This document shows positions 27,189 to 36,482 of a DNA stretch of 64,000 bases, one piece after another. Position 1 is the stretch's first letter, and every line of letters starts with the position of its first letter. The DNA comes from Boseongicola sp. (GTDB taxonomy: Bacteria; Pseudomonadota; Alphaproteobacteria; Rhodobacterales; Rhodobacteraceae). The translations under genes and the position numbers were made by a program. The stretch spans positions 2,179,932 to 2,243,931 of the forward strand of contig CP046179.1 of the NCBI GenBank assembly GCA_014075275.1. Reading direction: 5' to 3'. A model generated the notes under the pieces. It worked only from the letters and a program-made list of their open reading frames with translations. It did not search any database and was not told where the DNA came from.

Positions 27189-28268
27189 TCAGGAAGCAGC
27201 GCTTTGCGCCGCAACACCACTTCTCGATCCCACAAAATCATTTTCACTTAAAAGCGAACCGCGCGCTTCCAGCATACAGGGCACTCGAACAACACCGCGC
27301 GGTTTGTCTTTGTCTTCGATACGGGACAAAAGCCGACCCCATGCCTGTTGAGCCAGCTCTTTTACAGGCTGAACAATCGCTGCGACCGGTGGATGAACAT
27401 GTGCCATCCAGGCGCTGTCATCAAATCCAACCAATGAGGTCTGTGTTCCAAGGCCAAGACCGCGTTCCTGCATCAACCCATATGCCGCCAGTGTGGCGGT
27501 GTTAAACAGGCAAAAAATTGCATCCGGGTCCGGGTTGTTGTCCAGATAGTCATTCAGCGCGCTTCGGGCACTTTCGACGCTTCCACCAGTTGGTACATAG
27601 TCGGCTGCAATACTGTCACCGGCTTCGGCGACGGCAAGTCGAACTCCTGCAAGCCGCTCTGCGACATTGTCGATCCCATCACCAAGATAGGCGATCAGTA
27701 TCCGACGGTGTCCAAGGCCTACCAACTCTCGAACTACCCCCGCACTGGCTTCGGCATTGTCCACACTGACAGCATCGAGTTTGGTGTCAGATCGCACCCG
27801 ATCAATCAGCACAAATGGTGTTTCACTTTCACCAACCAGGCTTTCGGCGCGCGATCCAAGCGAAGGGATCAACAGAACACCGGCAACTCTCCAACCTTGC
27901 AGTTCGTCGATCTCATGAGCCTCGGTTTCCGGATCTTCCCGGCTGGATGTCGTGACTATTCGGTAACTTGTGCTTTTGGCACAGTGATCCAGCTCGGCCA
28001 CCAGCTCGGCAAAGAATGGGTTCTCGAAATCGGGGATTACCAAGCCCACAATCCGGCTTTCGGTGCGCCGTAGATTCGAGGCCATCGTATTGCGCCGGTA
28101 CCCAAGCTCTTTGACAGCCTGCAATACAGCCCGCCCAATCGGGTCATCCTGCCGCCTCCGTCCATTTATGACGTTCGACACGCACCCCGGCGACACGCCA
28201 GCGCGACGCGCAACGTCTCTGATAGAAGGTCTCGAAGGTGTGGTGGCAGTCTGAAGTTCGGCAGGCAT
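27189..28268 (-). CDS. LacI family transcriptional regulator
   Basis: Repressor of 359 aa. The N-terminal helix-turn-helix and hinge are clear: SIRDVARRAGVSPGCVSNVI at residues 15-34, then the hinge region around YRRNTMASNLRRTESRIVGL. A periplasmic-binding-protein-like effector domain follows (LVIPDFENPFFAELVAELD, PFVLIDRVRSD, TSLVGFDDSAWMAHVHPPVA). It is upstream of and co-oriented with the sugar operon and divergent from the 2-hydroxyacid dehydrogenase, so it probably controls both. Confidence 0.93.
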   Translation of the reverse strand: MPAELQTATTPSRPSIRDVARRAGVSPGCVSNVINGRRRQDDPIGRAVLQAVKELGYRRNTMASNLRRTESRIVGLVIPDFENPFFAELVAELDHCAKSTSYRIVTTSSREDPETEAHEIDELQGWRVAGVLLIPSLGSRAESLVGESETPFVLIDRVRSDTKLDAVSVDNAEASAGVVRELVGLGHRRILIAYLGDGIDNVAERLAGVRLAVAEAGDSIAADYVPTGGSVESARSALNDYLDNNPDPDAIFCLFNTATLAAYGLMQERGLGLGTQTSLVGFDDSAWMAHVHPPVAAIVQPVKELAQQAWGRLLSRIEDKDKPRGVVRVPCMLEARGSLLSENDFVGSRSGVAAQSAAS

Positions 28269-28292
28269 GGCTTCCTCTTGCCATCACAGTAG

Positions 28293-28306
28293 AAAAAACG
28301 TTTTAT
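28293..28306. promoter_or_regulatory. Candidate LacI-family operator in the lacI / dehydrogenase divergent gap
   Basis: The perfect 10-bp palindrome AAAACGTTTT (28295-28304) has a central CG, and a related half-site AAATCGTTTTT follows at 28312-28322. It lies in the 64-bp region between the LacI regulator start and the dehydrogenase ATG, a fitting place for autoregulation. Confidence 0.4.
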
Positions 28307-28332
28307 GTTGTAAATCGTTTTTCGGAGCCGTA

Positions 28333-29346
28333 ATGCATATTCTCTACGACCCCTCCCCCCGCACGACCGGCGAAATCTTTTCAAAAAAGCATCGCGACCA
28401 ACTATTTGCAGAACACACGGTCGTTGAAATCGACCCGGCGAAACGAGACAGCGAATATGCCCGGCTCCTGCCCCAATGCGATGTCCTTATCAGCCAACAG
28501 CCAATGGATGGTGATCGACTTGCCGCGGCTCCAAATCTTCGCGCGATTTTCAATGTCGAGACAAATTTCCTTCCGAACATAGACTACGACATCTGCTTTC
28601 AGCGCGGCATCCACGTCTTAACACCGGCATCGGTATTTGCGGTTCCAGTCGCCGAAATGGGACTGGGCATGGCGCTGTCATTGGCACGAAACATCCATGG
28701 CGGGTGCGCAGATTTCATTGCCGGGCAAGAAAAATACGGACTCGACGGCAACAGCCAAGCCGAGCTGCTCAGCCACAGCCACATTGGTTTTGTTGGGTTC
28801 GGAGATCTAGGGCGCGCACTGAATAAACTCTTGTTACCGTTTTCAGCCAAAATTCGAGTCTACGATCCCTGGCTGCCCGACGATTATCTTTCCAGACAAG
28901 GGGTTTCCCCGGCTCCTTTGGCCGAGGTCCTTACAGAAAGCAGAGTGGTTTTTGTCGTCGCCTCTGTGACGACCGAGAACACGCATTTGTTCAATCGTCA
29001 AACGTTGGCGACTATGCAGGACGGCGCGATGCTCATCTTGCTGAGTCGCGCCGCACTTGCGGATTTCGATGCACTCGCGGAAGAGGCTGCCAGAGGCCGA
29101 TTACGCGTCGCCACAGACGTCTTCCCGCAAGAACCGCCAACTTTAGATGACCCAATCCGTAGAGTACCGGGCATGCTGTTTTCGGCCCATCGCGCAGGCG
29201 CATTATCTGACACGTTGGAACAGATTGGTGCATTGGTGCTGGAAGACCTGTCACTGATCGCCCGTGGCCTGCCCCCCGTTTCCTGCCGAAGAGCTGAACG
29301 GGAAACGGTAGGAGTGCTTCGCAGCAAGCCGATTGAAAACTCTTAA
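28333..29346 (+). CDS. D-isomer-specific 2-hydroxyacid dehydrogenase
   Basis: NAD(P)-dependent dehydrogenase of 337 aa. The cofactor motif is GFVGFGDLGRAL (GxGxxG). The catalytic Arg, Glu and His fall in LLSRAAL, PQEPPTLDDP and FSAHRAGAL. It reduces or oxidises a 2-keto/2-hydroxy acid. The ATG at 28333 was taken because the domain begins there (MHILYDPSP). Its divergent position next to the LacI gene, with a shared palindrome, suggests a role in the same carbohydrate pathway, for example disposal of a keto-acid intermediate. Confidence 0.9.
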   Translation: MHILYDPSPRTTGEIFSKKHRDQLFAEHTVVEIDPAKRDSEYARLLPQCDVLISQQPMDGDRLAAAPNLRAIFNVETNFLPNIDYDICFQRGIHVLTPASVFAVPVAEMGLGMALSLARNIHGGCADFIAGQEKYGLDGNSQAELLSHSHIGFVGFGDLGRALNKLLLPFSAKIRVYDPWLPDDYLSRQGVSPAPLAEVLTESRVVFVVASVTTENTHLFNRQTLATMQDGAMLILLSRAALADFDALAEEAARGRLRVATDVFPQEPPTLDDPIRRVPGMLFSAHRAGALSDTLEQIGALVLEDLSLIARGLPPVSCRRAERETVGVLRSKPIENS

Positions 29347-29501
29347 GAATTGCCCGATTCCAAAGACATTTGAACCTCAACAGTTCGGTCCTGGATCGAA
29401 ATAGCAACAATCGAACTAATACCCTTGGGTACTTGATGCCGTTCTACCGCGGACATCAGTGTTCTACCGGGTTCCGCTACAGTCTGACTGAACGTCGCGA
29501 A

Positions 29502-30515
29502 TTAGTCCTTGTCTGTCGAATTTTCTGGGTCGGTGTTGGGTAATGACGGTGCGTCGGGTGTCTGCCGTCTCCACCACAAAGCTCCAGTGCGCGGTGAAGT
29601 GCCAGTTTCTGGTCGGTTGCGGGACGCCAGAACCGGGCTGAACAAAGATCGGCCACCCAGTGCCTCTCGCAAGACGATGTACAGGCCGCTGGCTATGACA
29701 ATCGAAGCACCTATCCAGGTCTGCCGGTCCGCCATTTCTGCAAAAAAGAACGCGCCGAATAGCGGTGCCCAAATGATCTGGCTATATTGCATCGGCGCGA
29801 CGATCGCGGCGTCGGTCCGTGTATAAGCGGCAATCAGGCACAGGCCGGCGACAAACGCCAAAATCGCCATTGCAGCAATCAGTCCCAAATGTTGGATAGG
29901 CATGGGTTCATAAACAAATGGCAAAGCAATCGCCATCACCACGAAATTCGCCATCATCGGATACAGCAGCAACACCGCACTTCTCTCGTCCCGGCCGATC
30001 TTGCGCACAATGATCGAGGCTGTGGCGCCACCGACGGCACAAGTGATAGCCGCAACATGCCCAAGGGTCAGGACAGTCGAGCCCGGTCTTAAAACTATGA
30101 TGACGCCGATCAATCCAACGACAACGGCCGCCCAGCGGTGAAGGCCGACTTTCTCACCCAAAATCGGGATTGATAGAACCGTAATTATCAGCGGAGCGGC
30201 GAATATAATGGCATAAGCTTGGGCAAGCGGAAGAACCGAAAACGCATAAAAAGCTGACGAGCCTGATACGACGGCTGCCATAGTTCGCGCAGCGCTCCAC
30301 CAGGGGTGATTGGGGATCAGCGTGCCTTTGGTTTCATCCCGCATAAGCATGAACAGCAACAGCGGCATCGACAAAAGCACGCTGAAAAAGATTATCTGAA
30401 AGGTCTGATAAGTTGCGCCAAGTGACTTTACGATCACGTCGTGAGACGAGAACAGGCCATAGGCCAGCAAGGCATATGCAATGCCTGGAAGAATGTTGCG
30501 TCGGGGCTCGGTCAT
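29502..30515 (-). CDS. EamA/DMT family transporter
   Basis: Integral membrane protein of 337 aa with about ten hydrophobic segments in two EamA repeats (GIAYALLAYGLFSSHDVIVK in the first; GGATASIIVRKIGRDE opening the second). It is a drug/metabolite-type exporter; the substrate is unknown. The ATG at 30515 (MTEPRRNILPG) is preferred over the upstream in-frame ATG at 30560. The C-terminal roughly 45 residues are polar and extend past the last segment. Confidence 0.88.
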   Translation of the reverse strand: MTEPRRNILPGIAYALLAYGLFSSHDVIVKSLGATYQTFQIIFFSVLLSMPLLLFMLMRDETKGTLIPNHPWWSAARTMAAVVSGSSAFYAFSVLPLAQAYAIIFAAPLIITVLSIPILGEKVGLHRWAAVVVGLIGVIIVLRPGSTVLTLGHVAAITCAVGGATASIIVRKIGRDERSAVLLLYPMMANFVVMAIALPFVYEPMPIQHLGLIAAMAILAFVAGLCLIAAYTRTDAAIVAPMQYSQIIWAPLFGAFFFAEMADRQTWIGASIVIASGLYIVLREALGGRSLFSPVLASRNRPETGTSPRTGALWWRRQTPDAPSLPNTDPENSTDKD

Positions 30516-30579
30516 TGTGTGAAGTAAGAAAGGGGCGACCAGACAGTCAACCCCATTCAAATGTCATGATGCGATCAGA

Positions 30580-31686
30580 TCAAAGGCTTTCGCTGAGCTT
30601 GGCAATTACTGCGGCGCCCATTTCGCTTGTTGAAACTGGTGTTCCGTCGTCCGGTGCCATCAGATCAGCTGTGCGCAATCCATCGGCCAGAACCGCTTCA
30701 ACGGCCTGTTCCAGACGGGTCGCCTCGTCGCCCTTATCAAAGCTATAGCGCAGTGCCATGGCAAAGCTGAGGATACAGGCGATGGGGTTTGCTTTGCCCT
30801 GCCCGGCAATGTCAGGAGCCGAGCCGTGAACCGGTTCATAGAGTGCCTTGGGGCGACCATTTTCCATTGGCGCACCCAGTGACGCCGAAGGAAGCATGCC
30901 CAGCGAGCCGGTCAGCATTGCGGCAGTGTCCGACAGGATATCACCAAACAGGTTGTCGGTGACAATCACGTCAAACTGCTTGGGCCAGCGACAAAGCTGC
31001 ATTGCGCCCGCGTCTGCATACATATGGCTGAGTTCAACGTCGGAATATTCAGCCGCGTGAATTTCGCTGACCACCTGACGCCACAGAACACCGCTTTCCA
31101 TGACGTTGGCTTTTTCCATCGAGCAAACTCTGTTCGACCGGCGACGCGCAAGTTCGAAAGCCGAGCGCGCAACCCGTGCAATCTCGCTTTCGGTGTAGCG
31201 CTGCGTGTTAACGCCGACACGTTCGTTGCCTTCGGTGTGAATGCCGCGAGGCTCGCCGAAGTAAACACCCGACGTCAGCTCGCGCACGATCATGACGTCC
31301 AGACCACTAACCACTTCAGGCTTCAGGGACGAGAAATCTGCAAGCGCATCAAAGCATTGCGCCGGGCGCAGGTTCGAGAACAGGTCCATTTCCTTGCGCA
31401 GGCGCAAAAGACCACGTTCCGGTTTCAGGCTGAAATCCAGATCGTCATACTGTGGACCACCGACGGCACCCAGCAGAACTGCGTCCACTTCCTGCGCTTT
31501 GGCCATTGTTTCGTCTGCCAGAGGCGCGCCGTGCACATCGTAGGCGGCACCGCCAACCAGATCTTCGCTGACATCAAAGGCGATGTCACGATTTTCTCCA
31601 TACCAGTTGATGACCTTTTTGACCTCGGTCATGACTTCAGGGCCGATGCCGTCTCCGGCAAGAATAAGCAGCGATGGATTGGACAT
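30580..31686 (-). CDS. leuB: 3-isopropylmalate dehydrogenase
   Basis: Third enzyme of leucine synthesis, oxidising and decarboxylating 3-isopropylmalate. It is 368 aa, with [20 protein letters not shown] at the N-terminus, [21 protein letters not shown]-type substrate residues ([16 protein letters not shown]), the metal-binding region DAGAMQL / NLFGDILSD, and [20 protein letters not shown] near the C-terminus. It is separated from leuC and leuD by about 4 kb of unrelated genes on both strands. Confidence 0.96.
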   Translation of the reverse strand: MSNPSLLILAGDGIGPEVMTEVKKVINWYGENRDIAFDVSEDLVGGAAYDVHGAPLADETMAKAQEVDAVLLGAVGGPQYDDLDFSLKPERGLLRLRKEMDLFSNLRPAQCFDALADFSSLKPEVVSGLDVMIVRELTSGVYFGEPRGIHTEGNERVGVNTQRYTESEIARVARSAFELARRRSNRVCSMEKANVMESGVLWRQVVSEIHAAEYSDVELSHMYADAGAMQLCRWPKQFDVIVTDNLFGDILSDTAAMLTGSLGMLPSASLGAPMENGRPKALYEPVHGSAPDIAGQGKANPIACILSFAMALRYSFDKGDEATRLEQAVEAVLADGLRTADLMAPDDGTPVSTSEMGAAVIAKLSESL

Positions 31687-31748
31687 TTAGGCCTCCGTTT
31701 GCGGTATCGAAGGCGGCCTACCGCGCCCCTTCCGGGCCGTCAAGCGAG

Positions 31749-32690
31749 CTATTTGGACGCGATGAATTCATCCGGAGACAGAAGGCTGCCCGGCGGCGCC
31801 AAAATCGGGGTCAGTCCTTCAGCCAAAGCGTTCCAAACAAGGTCAACGCGTGGAACCCGACGGATCGCCGGATGGGTTGTCAGCCAGACCGGCAATCCGG
31901 GCAAAGGGGCGTCATCCATAACCGACACAACCCGTAGATCATTGTCCCCAACGCTGCGTTGCGCGATCCCCAGCCCCATGCCTGCGGCCACCAGTTCCCA
32001 AAGCACGGCATGATGATCGCAGCGCACCGGAAACGCGTCACGAGACACATCGAGGCCCAGTGCCCGCATACCGCGGATCATATCATCGTTTCGGTCATAG
32101 CCGATCAATTCGTGACCCATATAATCCTCGAAATTCGTGGGCGTTCCGCGACGACTGAGGTAATCAGGGCTTGCGAATATCCCCAACGCGATATCGCCAA
32201 TATGTTTTGACACCATATCCAACTGCTGCGGCCGATACATGCGCACGGCGATGTCAGCTTCACGGAAAAGCAGGTTTTCAGAAGTGTCGGATGCGACAAT
32301 TTCCAAAGCGATTTCAGGATGTTGCTTGCTTACTTTGGCAAGAATCCCAGGCAGGTGATGGTGGGCTACAAAGACGCTCGCGGTGACACGCACAGTGCCC
32401 TGCATCCCCTCGCCTTCACCGACCGCAGACAGGCTGAGTCGGTTGGCGGCATCGTGCATTTCACGCGCCGGGCCAAGCAAACGAACCCCGGCATCGCTTA
32501 GCGCCATTCCCTTCGGTTGGCGATTGAACAGCGATGCGCCAAGTTGGGATTCCAGCGCCTGAATATGTCGGCCAATCGTCGGTTGCGATGTGCCAAGCCG
32601 ACGTGCGGCGGCAGATAGTGACCCGGTTTCCGCAACTGCAAGAAACGATTGCAACAAAGACCAGTCCGGGGATTCGAGTGCGATATCCAT
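31749..32690 (-). CDS. LysR family transcriptional regulator
   Basis: DNA-binding regulator of 313 aa. The N-terminal winged helix is WSLLQSFLAVAETGSLSAAA followed by RRLGTSQPTIGRHIQALE; the C-terminal LysR substrate-binding domain starts near residue 95 (GTVRVTASVFVAHHHLP). It is divergent from the NAD-binding protein at 32779 with about 88 bp between starts, the usual layout for a LysR protein and its target. Confidence 0.92.
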   Translation of the reverse strand: MDIALESPDWSLLQSFLAVAETGSLSAAARRLGTSQPTIGRHIQALESQLGASLFNRQPKGMALSDAGVRLLGPAREMHDAANRLSLSAVGEGEGMQGTVRVTASVFVAHHHLPGILAKVSKQHPEIALEIVASDTSENLLFREADIAVRMYRPQQLDMVSKHIGDIALGIFASPDYLSRRGTPTNFEDYMGHELIGYDRNDDMIRGMRALGLDVSRDAFPVRCDHHAVLWELVAAGMGLGIAQRSVGDNDLRVVSVMDDAPLPGLPVWLTTHPAIRRVPRVDLVWNALAEGLTPILAPPGSLLSPDEFIASK

Positions 32691-32778
32691 TCAAATGTGA
32701 ATAGCAGATCAACGAATTTTGGCAATTTCAATTCACAACGGAATTGCTCAAGTTGCTCCCAACAACAGGAGAATTGAT

Positions 32779-33690
32779 ATGTCTGGTACAGTTTTGATCC
32801 TTGGCGCAAATGGTCGATTTGGCCGCCATGCGACAGATGCTTTTTGGAACAGAGGTTGGCACGTCCGGCCCTTCAATCGCAAAACCGACACCCTGGCAGA
32901 GGCTGCGAGCGATGCGGACGTGATCGTCAACGGCTGGAACCCGCCCTATACCGATTGGGCCAAAGATGTCCCCCGCCTGACTGCCGAAGTGATCGAGGCG
33001 GCGAAGGTCAACAATGCAACCGTCATCCTACCGGGCAACGTTTATGTCTTTGGGCAGGATGCACCGCAAATCCTTACCGAAACGACAACACAACGAGCGA
33101 CCAACCCTTTGGGACGCATCCGCATCGAAATGGAAGCGGCCTATCGCGCGGCAGGCGTTCAGACGATTGTGCTCAGGGCGGGTGACTATATCGACACCGA
33201 GGCTTCGGGCAATTGGTTCGATGACGTCATCACCAAGAAGACTGCCAAAGGTATCTTTTTGGCACCCGGCGCACGCGACGTCGAACACGCCTGGGGGTAT
33301 TTGCCCGATGTTGCGCGGGCCGCTGTTTTACTGGCCGAGCGACGCGCCACCTTGGCTGCATTCGAAGACGTGCCTTTTCCCGGCTACACACTGAGGCTGA
33401 CGCAGATGAAAGATTTGGTTGAGCAGGCTTCCGGAACACCACAGAAAGTGCGTGGGATGCCGTGGTGGGCGCTAAAACTGGCGATACCATTCTGGGGTAT
33501 GGCCAAGCACCTGATTGAGATGCGCTATCTGTGGAATATGCCCCACCGTCTGGATGACACCCGGTTTAAGGAACTGTTGCCCAAGTTCCGCGACACTGAC
33601 CCTTTAACGGCCATCGCCACAGCCATCGCACCCAAGGTCCACCCAGATCAAACGATGCCGCGAGGCCTTGGCGACATCGCGGCCGAGTGA
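32779..33690 (+). CDS. NAD-dependent epimerase/dehydratase-like protein
   Basis: Extended-SDR / NmrA-like Rossmann protein of 303 aa. The N-terminal motif is VLILGANGRFGRHATDAFW (GxxGxxG). The catalytic Tyr-x-x-x-Lys of true epimerases is not clearly present; PGNVYVFGQDAP occupies the corresponding region. The substrate is unknown. The start ATG is preceded by AGGAGAATTGAT. Its 3' end overlaps the convergent exonuclease-like gene by 87 bp. Confidence 0.85.
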   Translation: MSGTVLILGANGRFGRHATDAFWNRGWHVRPFNRKTDTLAEAASDADVIVNGWNPPYTDWAKDVPRLTAEVIEAAKVNNATVILPGNVYVFGQDAPQILTETTTQRATNPLGRIRIEMEAAYRAAGVQTIVLRAGDYIDTEASGNWFDDVITKKTAKGIFLAPGARDVEHAWGYLPDVARAAVLLAERRATLAAFEDVPFPGYTLRLTQMKDLVEQASGTPQKVRGMPWWALKLAIPFWGMAKHLIEMRYLWNMPHRLDDTRFKELLPKFRDTDPLTAIATAIAPKVHPDQTMPRGLGDIAAE

Positions 33691-34788
33691 CGTTTCGGGA
33701 TCGGGCCATAGCACGCCCGATCCCACCACTGTCAGATCAACGCTTGGTAACAGATAGCTGACACGCAAGTTTCCGGGGCCGCGTCCGTCATCGGACCAAT
33801 CTGCGGTATCGAGCGCGGGATCTCCGTTTTGGAACAGGTTTTTCCCCCCATCGCGGCTAGACGTCACAACGCCCATTTCACTCTTTGGCTTCGGATCGGT
33901 GATGCGTGGATCAGTCAGCAGGGCGTTCAACGCTTCGGGGCGTCCATCACCATCAGCGGGGTCAAGGTTGGCCAAGCCTGTAAGGATAAAGGGACCTGAA
34001 ATCCGACCGTCCAAAATCCCCTGCCAGACGAACGCCTCGTCATGATTGCGCCGTCCGTTTCTGTCTTCGGGTCCATCAAAGACGGGTGGGGTCGCGTGCC
34101 AAACCATGATTTGGACCGTCGGCCAACTGGGCGTCGACATCGGCACGATCCAATGCGCGGTTGTCGACAAAAGCTGTTCTGGATCAGTGCCTTCGGGCGC
34201 AATATTGCCAGCAAGATCCAACCATCGTGTATTGCTCAGATCCTGCACGGCACCCAGGTCAATTGGCCAGCGGGACAAGATCGCAAGTCCGCCCTGCCCG
34301 GCAAATGCAGCATATCCAACTGCATCGTCGGGCAAAGAAACTTTGCCATCCGCGTTCAAATCCTGGCCGGTCAGCAGACCACGATTAGATGGCAATGCAA
34401 ATTGATGAGGATAACCACCGACGCGCTTTGCAAATGCTCTAAGCGCCATGAGGTTCAGATCGAAGTCGAAGCCACCTAAAACAACAACATCCGCATCCGC
34501 CGCTTTTAAAACCTGGATCGATGCCAATACCTGCGGGTCACCGCCTTTCAGGATATCGCGCAGCAAAAGTCCGGGGCCCTTGCGCTCAAGTTCTGTGTGG
34601 TAAAGGGCAACGCGAATGGGTTCAGCCGTGGCAACCGAAACCAGAAACAGACTTGATATCAGACTGGCAGCAAGCCTTCGCTGTGCTCGTCGTCGCCGGT
34701 TCCGTCGTTCCGCTTTTGCGCAATCATGCCCGCGATCCGCCCCATGGCAATACCGCGCATAAAGAGCGAAGCGGGAAGAAATGCCCAT
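33604..34788 (-). CDS. Endonuclease/exonuclease/phosphatase family protein, secreted
   Basis: Protein of 394 aa related to the EEP superfamily. A very basic N-region (RRNRRRRAQRRLAAS) is followed by a hydrophobic stretch (LISSLFLVSVATA) that looks like a signal peptide. The body has LKAADADVVVLGGFDFD, LPSNRGL, LNADGKVSLPDDAVGYA, ILTGLANLDPADGDGRPEAL and a C-terminal ASRHRLIWVDLG with the conserved late histidine. No start codon other than the ATG at 34788 is available before the signal peptide. It therefore overlaps the upstream membrane-protein gene by 130 bp in another frame, and its 3' end overlaps the convergent epimerase-like gene by 87 bp. Confidence 0.78.
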   Translation of the reverse strand: MGISSRFALYARYCHGADRGHDCAKAERRNRRRRAQRRLAASLISSLFLVSVATAEPIRVALYHTELERKGPGLLLRDILKGGDPQVLASIQVLKAADADVVVLGGFDFDLNLMALRAFAKRVGGYPHQFALPSNRGLLTGQDLNADGKVSLPDDAVGYAAFAGQGGLAILSRWPIDLGAVQDLSNTRWLDLAGNIAPEGTDPEQLLSTTAHWIVPMSTPSWPTVQIMVWHATPPVFDGPEDRNGRRNHDEAFVWQGILDGRISGPFILTGLANLDPADGDGRPEALNALLTDPRITDPKPKSEMGVVTSSRDGGKNLFQNGDPALDTADWSDDGRGPGNLRVSYLLPSVDLTVVGSGVLWPDPETSLGRDVAKASRHRLIWVDLGCDGCGDGR

Positions 34789-35489
34789 GCTGCCACCGTC
34801 CAGATCAGTGTATGCGGGTTCTCAAGTGAAACCGCACCAAACAGCGATGTCGCTGACTTGATCACCGCTGGCGTCAATAATGGCAGCAAAAACCCTAATG
34901 CAATGTTAAATCGTGCATCCCGTTCTAAACGTTCAACAACATCGCCACCGGCGGTGGGGTCATAAGTCGGCAGGTTGATCCAGACGTTGAACGCGCCATT
35001 GCGTAACGGCCATCTTTGAACCCGTTGCAGGATGATGAATATGGCCAAAGTAACCAATGAAATCAGATAGCTGATGCCGGCTGAATTCCGCACCAATTCA
35101 ATGTGAGCGACAGATGTGTCTTCGGGCAACATCAGAACCACCAGGCGCACAGGCGAATACGGGAAGTCGATGGCACTGCCAACAGTCGCTCCAATGGCCC
35201 AAACTGTTTCCGACAGCTCGGACGGCACCATTTGGCCGCGGGTCAGCAGCGCAAGCATGACAACTGTCAGAAACAACGAGAAAAATCGGATGCGATTAAA
35301 GGGCGGCGCATCGCGAAATTCGACCAGACCAGGATAGGAGGAGGCGTATTCAAAAAAGATCAGCGCTGCACCGAATATCGCAACAAGCGTCACGATCTGA
35401 GCGGTATCCGACGTCATACCTGGCAACAACAAAGACGGCGTTGCTATCAGCAACACCACCAAAAATGCACGGACGAGTGCCCCAGTCAT
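34659..35489 (-). CDS. Conserved membrane protein of unknown function
   Basis: About 276 aa with six or seven hydrophobic segments (ALVRAFLVVLLIATPSLLLP, IVTLVAIFGAALIFFEYA, FSLFLTVVMLALLTRG, ISYLISLVTLAIFIIL, IALGFLLPLLTPAVI, WTVAAWAFLPASLF). I do not recognise a named family; similar proteins are common in Rhodobacteraceae. The ATG at 35489 is used, with GGTGA 9 bp upstream; a TTG at 35570 would add 27 residues. It overlaps the start of the exonuclease-like gene by 130 bp, so the two are probably translated from one mRNA, perhaps downstream of leuD with terminator read-through or from their own promoter. Confidence 0.75.
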   Translation of the reverse strand: MTGALVRAFLVVLLIATPSLLLPGMTSDTAQIVTLVAIFGAALIFFEYASSYPGLVEFRDAPPFNRIRFFSLFLTVVMLALLTRGQMVPSELSETVWAIGATVGSAIDFPYSPVRLVVLMLPEDTSVAHIELVRNSAGISYLISLVTLAIFIILQRVQRWPLRNGAFNVWINLPTYDPTAGGDVVERLERDARFNIALGFLLPLLTPAVIKSATSLFGAVSLENPHTLIWTVAAWAFLPASLFMRGIAMGRIAGMIAQKRNDGTGDDEHSEGLLPV

Positions 35490-35703
35490 GCGGGAAATCA
35501 CCGGTACTGCCCCTTTACCCAGCCGATTACGTCGTTGCGCATCAACCGTTTTTCGTTGTTTTTCCGCCAATTATGGCGGTTTGCCTCAATTTGGCCCAAT
35601 TTTTGCCTTCTTTCGGAATCTACAGCAACCTCTCGTTAACTCTGCTGAGACATCTGGGCATTTTCGTGGTGGGAATGGTGCGACTTTGCATCAATTTGCC
35701 CAT

Positions 35704-35732
35704 AAAAAAGGGCCGCTCGGTTAGAGCGACCC
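35704..35732 (-). terminator. Intrinsic terminator downstream of leuD
   Basis: On the minus strand, stem GGGTCGCTC / GAGCGGCCC (one G-U pair, 5-nt loop CTAAC-like) is followed directly by TTTTTT. It lies 24 bp after the leuD stop. Confidence 0.85.
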
Positions 35733-35755
35733 AATATTTGGTAGGTAGCTGGCGC

Positions 35756-36364
35756 TTAGACCCAAGGGCGCGCCACTTTTGCCTTGGCTTCAAAAGCGTC
35801 AATCGAAGATGCTGCGCTTTCCATCGTCAGGCCGATGTCGTCCAAGCCGTTCAAAAGGCAATGCTTTTTGAAGGCATCAACTTCGAAGGCGACTTCGCCA
35901 CCGTCGGGTCCGGTGATGGTCTGGCTTTCCAGATCAACCGAGATCGTCGCATTCGCGCCGCGGTTGGCATCATCCATCAGCTTGGCATGATCTTCCGGCG
36001 AAACCACAACCGGAAGAATGCCGTTCTTGAAGCAGTTGTTGTAAAAAATATCCGCGAAAGCCGTTGAAATCACGCAGCGAATTCCGAAATCCAACAACGC
36101 CCAGGGGGCGTGTTCACGGCTGGACCCACAGCCAAAGTTATCCCCTGCAACCAGGATCTTGGCACCTCGATAGGCTGGCTGGTTCAGCACGAAATCCTCG
36201 ATTTCGTTGCCATCAGTGTCAAAGCGCATCTCGTCAAACAGGTTTGCACCAAGACCGGTGCGTTTGATCGTTTTCAGGAACTGTTTGGGGATGATCATAT
36301 CGGTGTCGATATTGACCAAAGGCATCGGTGCAGCCGTTCCCGTCAGCGTCGTAAATTTTTCCAT
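35756..36364 (-). CDS. leuD: 3-isopropylmalate dehydratase small subunit
   Basis: Swivel-domain subunit that with LeuC isomerises 2- to 3-isopropylmalate. It is 202 aa, with [17 protein letters not shown] at the N-terminus and [20 protein letters not shown], the hallmark of the aconitase swivel domain. It lies 118 bp downstream of leuC on the same strand; that gap carries the 11-bp tandem repeat described separately. A clear terminator follows. Confidence 0.96.
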   Translation of the reverse strand: MEKFTTLTGTAAPMPLVNIDTDMIIPKQFLKTIKRTGLGANLFDEMRFDTDGNEIEDFVLNQPAYRGAKILVAGDNFGCGSSREHAPWALLDFGIRCVISTAFADIFYNNCFKNGILPVVVSPEDHAKLMDDANRGANATISVDLESQTITGPDGGEVAFEVDAFKKHCLLNGLDDIGLTMESAASSIDAFEAKAKVARPWV

Positions 36365-36399
36365 TTCAGTCTCCAGACCCGAGCGAAAACCATTGTCTG

Positions 36400-36436
36400 T
36401 ATCGCGTCGGTATCACGTCGGTGGACCCGAACGGTG
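36400..36436. repeat. 11-bp tandem repeat, two units, in the leuC-leuD gap
   Basis: Two 11-bp units, TATCGCGTCGG (36400-36410) and TATCACGTCGG (36411-36421), are followed by TGGACCCGAACGGTG. The same array in reverse complement, with three to four units and the same CGAACGGTG end, occurs at 58555-58613. It is read as a dispersed intergenic repeat family with a variable number of units. Confidence 0.75.
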
Positions 36437-36482
36437 CTTTCAGACCTTGGTAAGATCTGTGCGCCGCCTTTCGGGCACCAAC

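Noticed and set aside
31024-32013. 329-codon plus-strand frame antisense to leuB and the LysR gene
   Set aside because: It crosses two confident minus-strand genes and has no recognisable domain or ribosome site.
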